Assembly: GCA_024236415.1 (NCBI GenBank)
Contig: JACKKN010000013.1
Coordinates: forward strand, 62,001 to 126,000
Length of the DNA: 64,000 bases
DNA from: Hyphomicrobiales bacterium
GTDB taxonomy: Bacteria; Pseudomonadota; Alphaproteobacteria; Rhodospirillales; JACKKN01
Reading direction: 5' to 3'
Position numbers and translations under genes: made by a program. Position 1 is the stretch's first letter. Each line of letters starts with the position of its first letter. The notes beneath the pieces were generated by a model. The model saw only the letters and a list, made by a program, of their open reading frames with translations. It was not told the DNA's origin and searched no databases. This document shows positions 63,114 to 64,000 of this stretch, in pieces.

Positions 63114-63827
63114 ATGCCAAGACCGCGGCGAGTGTCCCCCGGCGGGATCTGTTACCACGCCATCCAGCGCAGCAACGACGGCAGCACCGTGTTCCATGGC
63201 GACGGCGAATACCGGGCGTTCCTGGCCGCCTTGGGCGATGCCGACGACCGGGTGGCCATGCCACTGCTCGCCTACTGCCTGATGCCCAACCATGTCCACC
63301 TGGTGGTGCGCCCCGAGGCGGACGGGGACCTGAGCCGCTGGATGGGCATGCTGTTCACAACCTTTGCGCGCCGCTACCACCGGGTCCACGGCACCCGCGG
63401 GCACCTGTGGCAGGGCCGGTTCAAGGCCTTCCCCATCGAGGCCGACGACCACCTGCTGACGGTGCTGCGCTATGTGGAGCGCAACCCCCTGCGCGCCGGC
63501 CTGGTGGACCGCGCCGCCGACTGGACCCATTCCAGCCTGCGCGGCCGCGGCGGCGGGCCGGCGCCGGTGCCCCTGGCGCCGTCGCCCGTTCCCCTGCCCG
63601 CCGACTGGGCCGACTTCGTGGACCGGCCCCTGACGTCCCGGGAGCGGGAGGACGCCGATCTGGTCCGGCTGCGCCGCTGCGTCAACCGCGGCGCCCCGTT
63701 CGGGGGCGCCGGCTGGACCGCGTCCACCGCCGACCGCCTGAACCTGCGGTCCGCCATGCGCCCCCGCGGCCGCCCGGCCGGCCATGGCGGCCATGGGGGC
63801 GAGCACCCACCCCGCGGCGGCCCCTGA
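63114..63827 (+). CDS. REP-associated tyrosine transposase (RAYT, IS200-like Y1 family)
   Basis: A 237-residue transposase of the TnpA-REP group. The HUH metal motif is LMPNHVHLVV (~residue 60), followed by FARRYHRVHGTRGHLWQGRF with the expected Tyr and the family GHLWQGRFKA segment, then VERNPLRAGLVDRAADWTHSS. ATG 63114 (MPRPRRVSPGGICYHAIQR) is chosen because this is where family homology begins; the frame extends 51 bp upstream into the palindrome. It is flanked on both sides by paired GGTGCC palindromes, its probable substrate. Known RAYTs bind and process REP hairpins as single strands. Confidence 0.93.
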   Translation: MPRPRRVSPGGICYHAIQRSNDGSTVFHGDGEYRAFLAALGDADDRVAMPLLAYCLMPNHVHLVVRPEADGDLSRWMGMLFTTFARRYHRVHGTRGHLWQGRFKAFPIEADDHLLTVLRYVERNPLRAGLVDRAADWTHSSLRGRGGGPAPVPLAPSPVPLPADWADFVDRPLTSREREDADLVRLRRCVNRGAPFGGAGWTASTADRLNLRSAMRPRGRPAGHGGHGGEHPPRGGP

Positions 63828-63836
63828 ACGGGGCAA

Positions 63837-63912
63837 AAAAGGTGCCAGGCACCTTTTATTATTTCAATAAGTAGATGAAAATCACAATATTAAAAGGTGC
63901 CTGGCACCTTTT
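63837..63912. repeat. REP/BIME-like palindrome pair downstream of the RAYT gene
   Basis: Second unit: GGTGCCAGGCACC in A/T flanks (63837-63857) and GGTGCCTGGCACC (63892-63912) with a 34-bp AT-rich spacer. The spacer ends (TATTATTTCAA and AATATTAAAA) match those of the upstream unit while its middle differs, so the two units are homologous but diverged. A broken CACCTTTTA copy follows at 63916. Confidence 0.85.
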
Positions 63913-63959
63913 TGACACCTTTTACCGGCGTCCTGCCGGTGGCGGCGCGTCCGGTGCCG

Positions 63960-64000
63960 TCAGATCCGTTCGCTGAGCCAGATGGCCAGGCGGGAGCCGG
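63960..64000 (-). CDS. Possible C-terminal end of a gene entering from the right
   Basis: On the minus strand a frame reads GSRLAIWLSERI and stops at 63960-63962. It is only 12-13 residues, with a host-like codon pattern; a gene end is plausible but cannot be identified. Confidence 0.3.
   Translation of the reverse strand, partial: GSRLAIWLSERI

Noticed and set aside
62991..63912. CRISPR-like reading of the repeated GGTGCC palindromes
   Set aside because: Only two palindrome pairs, flanking a transposase, with homologous rather than unique spacers and no cas genes; a REP/BIME element explains them better.
1..64000. tRNA, rRNA or riboswitch genes
   Set aside because: No cloverleaf, rRNA-like segment or recognisable riboswitch consensus was seen by eye; a covariance-model scan could still reveal a small RNA, especially in 59923-60596.

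Overview
The window is 64 kb of very GC-rich DNA with dense genes, short spacers and many 4-nt ATGA overlaps. Gene content (tripartite tricarboxylate and TRAP transporters, an IclR-controlled sugar-acid style cluster, type II DAHP synthase, citramalate synthase, TrmJ) suggests an alphaproteobacterium, most likely of the Rhodospirillales type. That placement is inferred from content and style; no rRNA or other marker gene is present.

Layout. (1) 1-523: start of an Old Yellow Enzyme flavoprotein leaving the left edge. (2) 607-18840, minus strand: a lipoprotein, a CsgG-like outer-membrane secretion-channel protein and a 5487-residue exported protein. The giant ends in a papain-like (C39-type) domain followed by a protein-kinase-like domain and carries two nucleotidyltransferase-like segments. 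This is the strongest candidate for an undescribed system. (3) 19013-19363: a NIPSNAP protein. (4) 19344-31544: a catabolic cluster. One minus-strand operon encodes a TctCBA transporter, a uronate-dehydrogenase-like SDR, an SMP-30 lactonase and a DctPQM TRAP transporter. Divergent from it lie a phytanoyl-CoA-dioxygenase-like oxygenase, a ThDP enzyme and an SDR, followed by an IclR regulator. Matching GAAAT-type repeats lie in the central divergent promoter and upstream of the IclR gene.

(5) 31758-37727: acyl-CoA ligase, 2-oxoacid dehydrogenase E1alpha, E1beta and E2, and a leucine-dehydrogenase-like enzyme, tightly packed; this reads as branched-chain amino acid oxidation to acyl-CoA. (6) 37989-38636: a Prx6-type peroxiredoxin with its own AT-rich promoter region and terminator. 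(7) 38825-49548: a second giant secreted protein (3385 residues) built from Ig-like, helical, discoidin-like and lectin-like modules, with a duplicated 165-residue module, followed by a small membrane protein.

(8) 49545-58924: housekeeping genes: quinone oxidoreductase, type II DAHP synthase, nicotinate phosphoribosyltransferase-like enzyme, NAD synthetase, CysRS, citramalate synthase, TrmJ. (9) 58925-60596: an island of clearly lower GC with two small unfamiliar genes and a 674-bp stretch without a recognisable gene. (10) 60597-64000: a zinc-ribbon protein, a Tat-exported aldo/keto reductase divergent from a cytochrome c, a small helical protein, and a RAYT-type transposase flanked on both sides by paired GGTGCC palindromes, i.e. 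a REP/BIME-like element. No tRNA, rRNA, CRISPR array or prophage was recognised.
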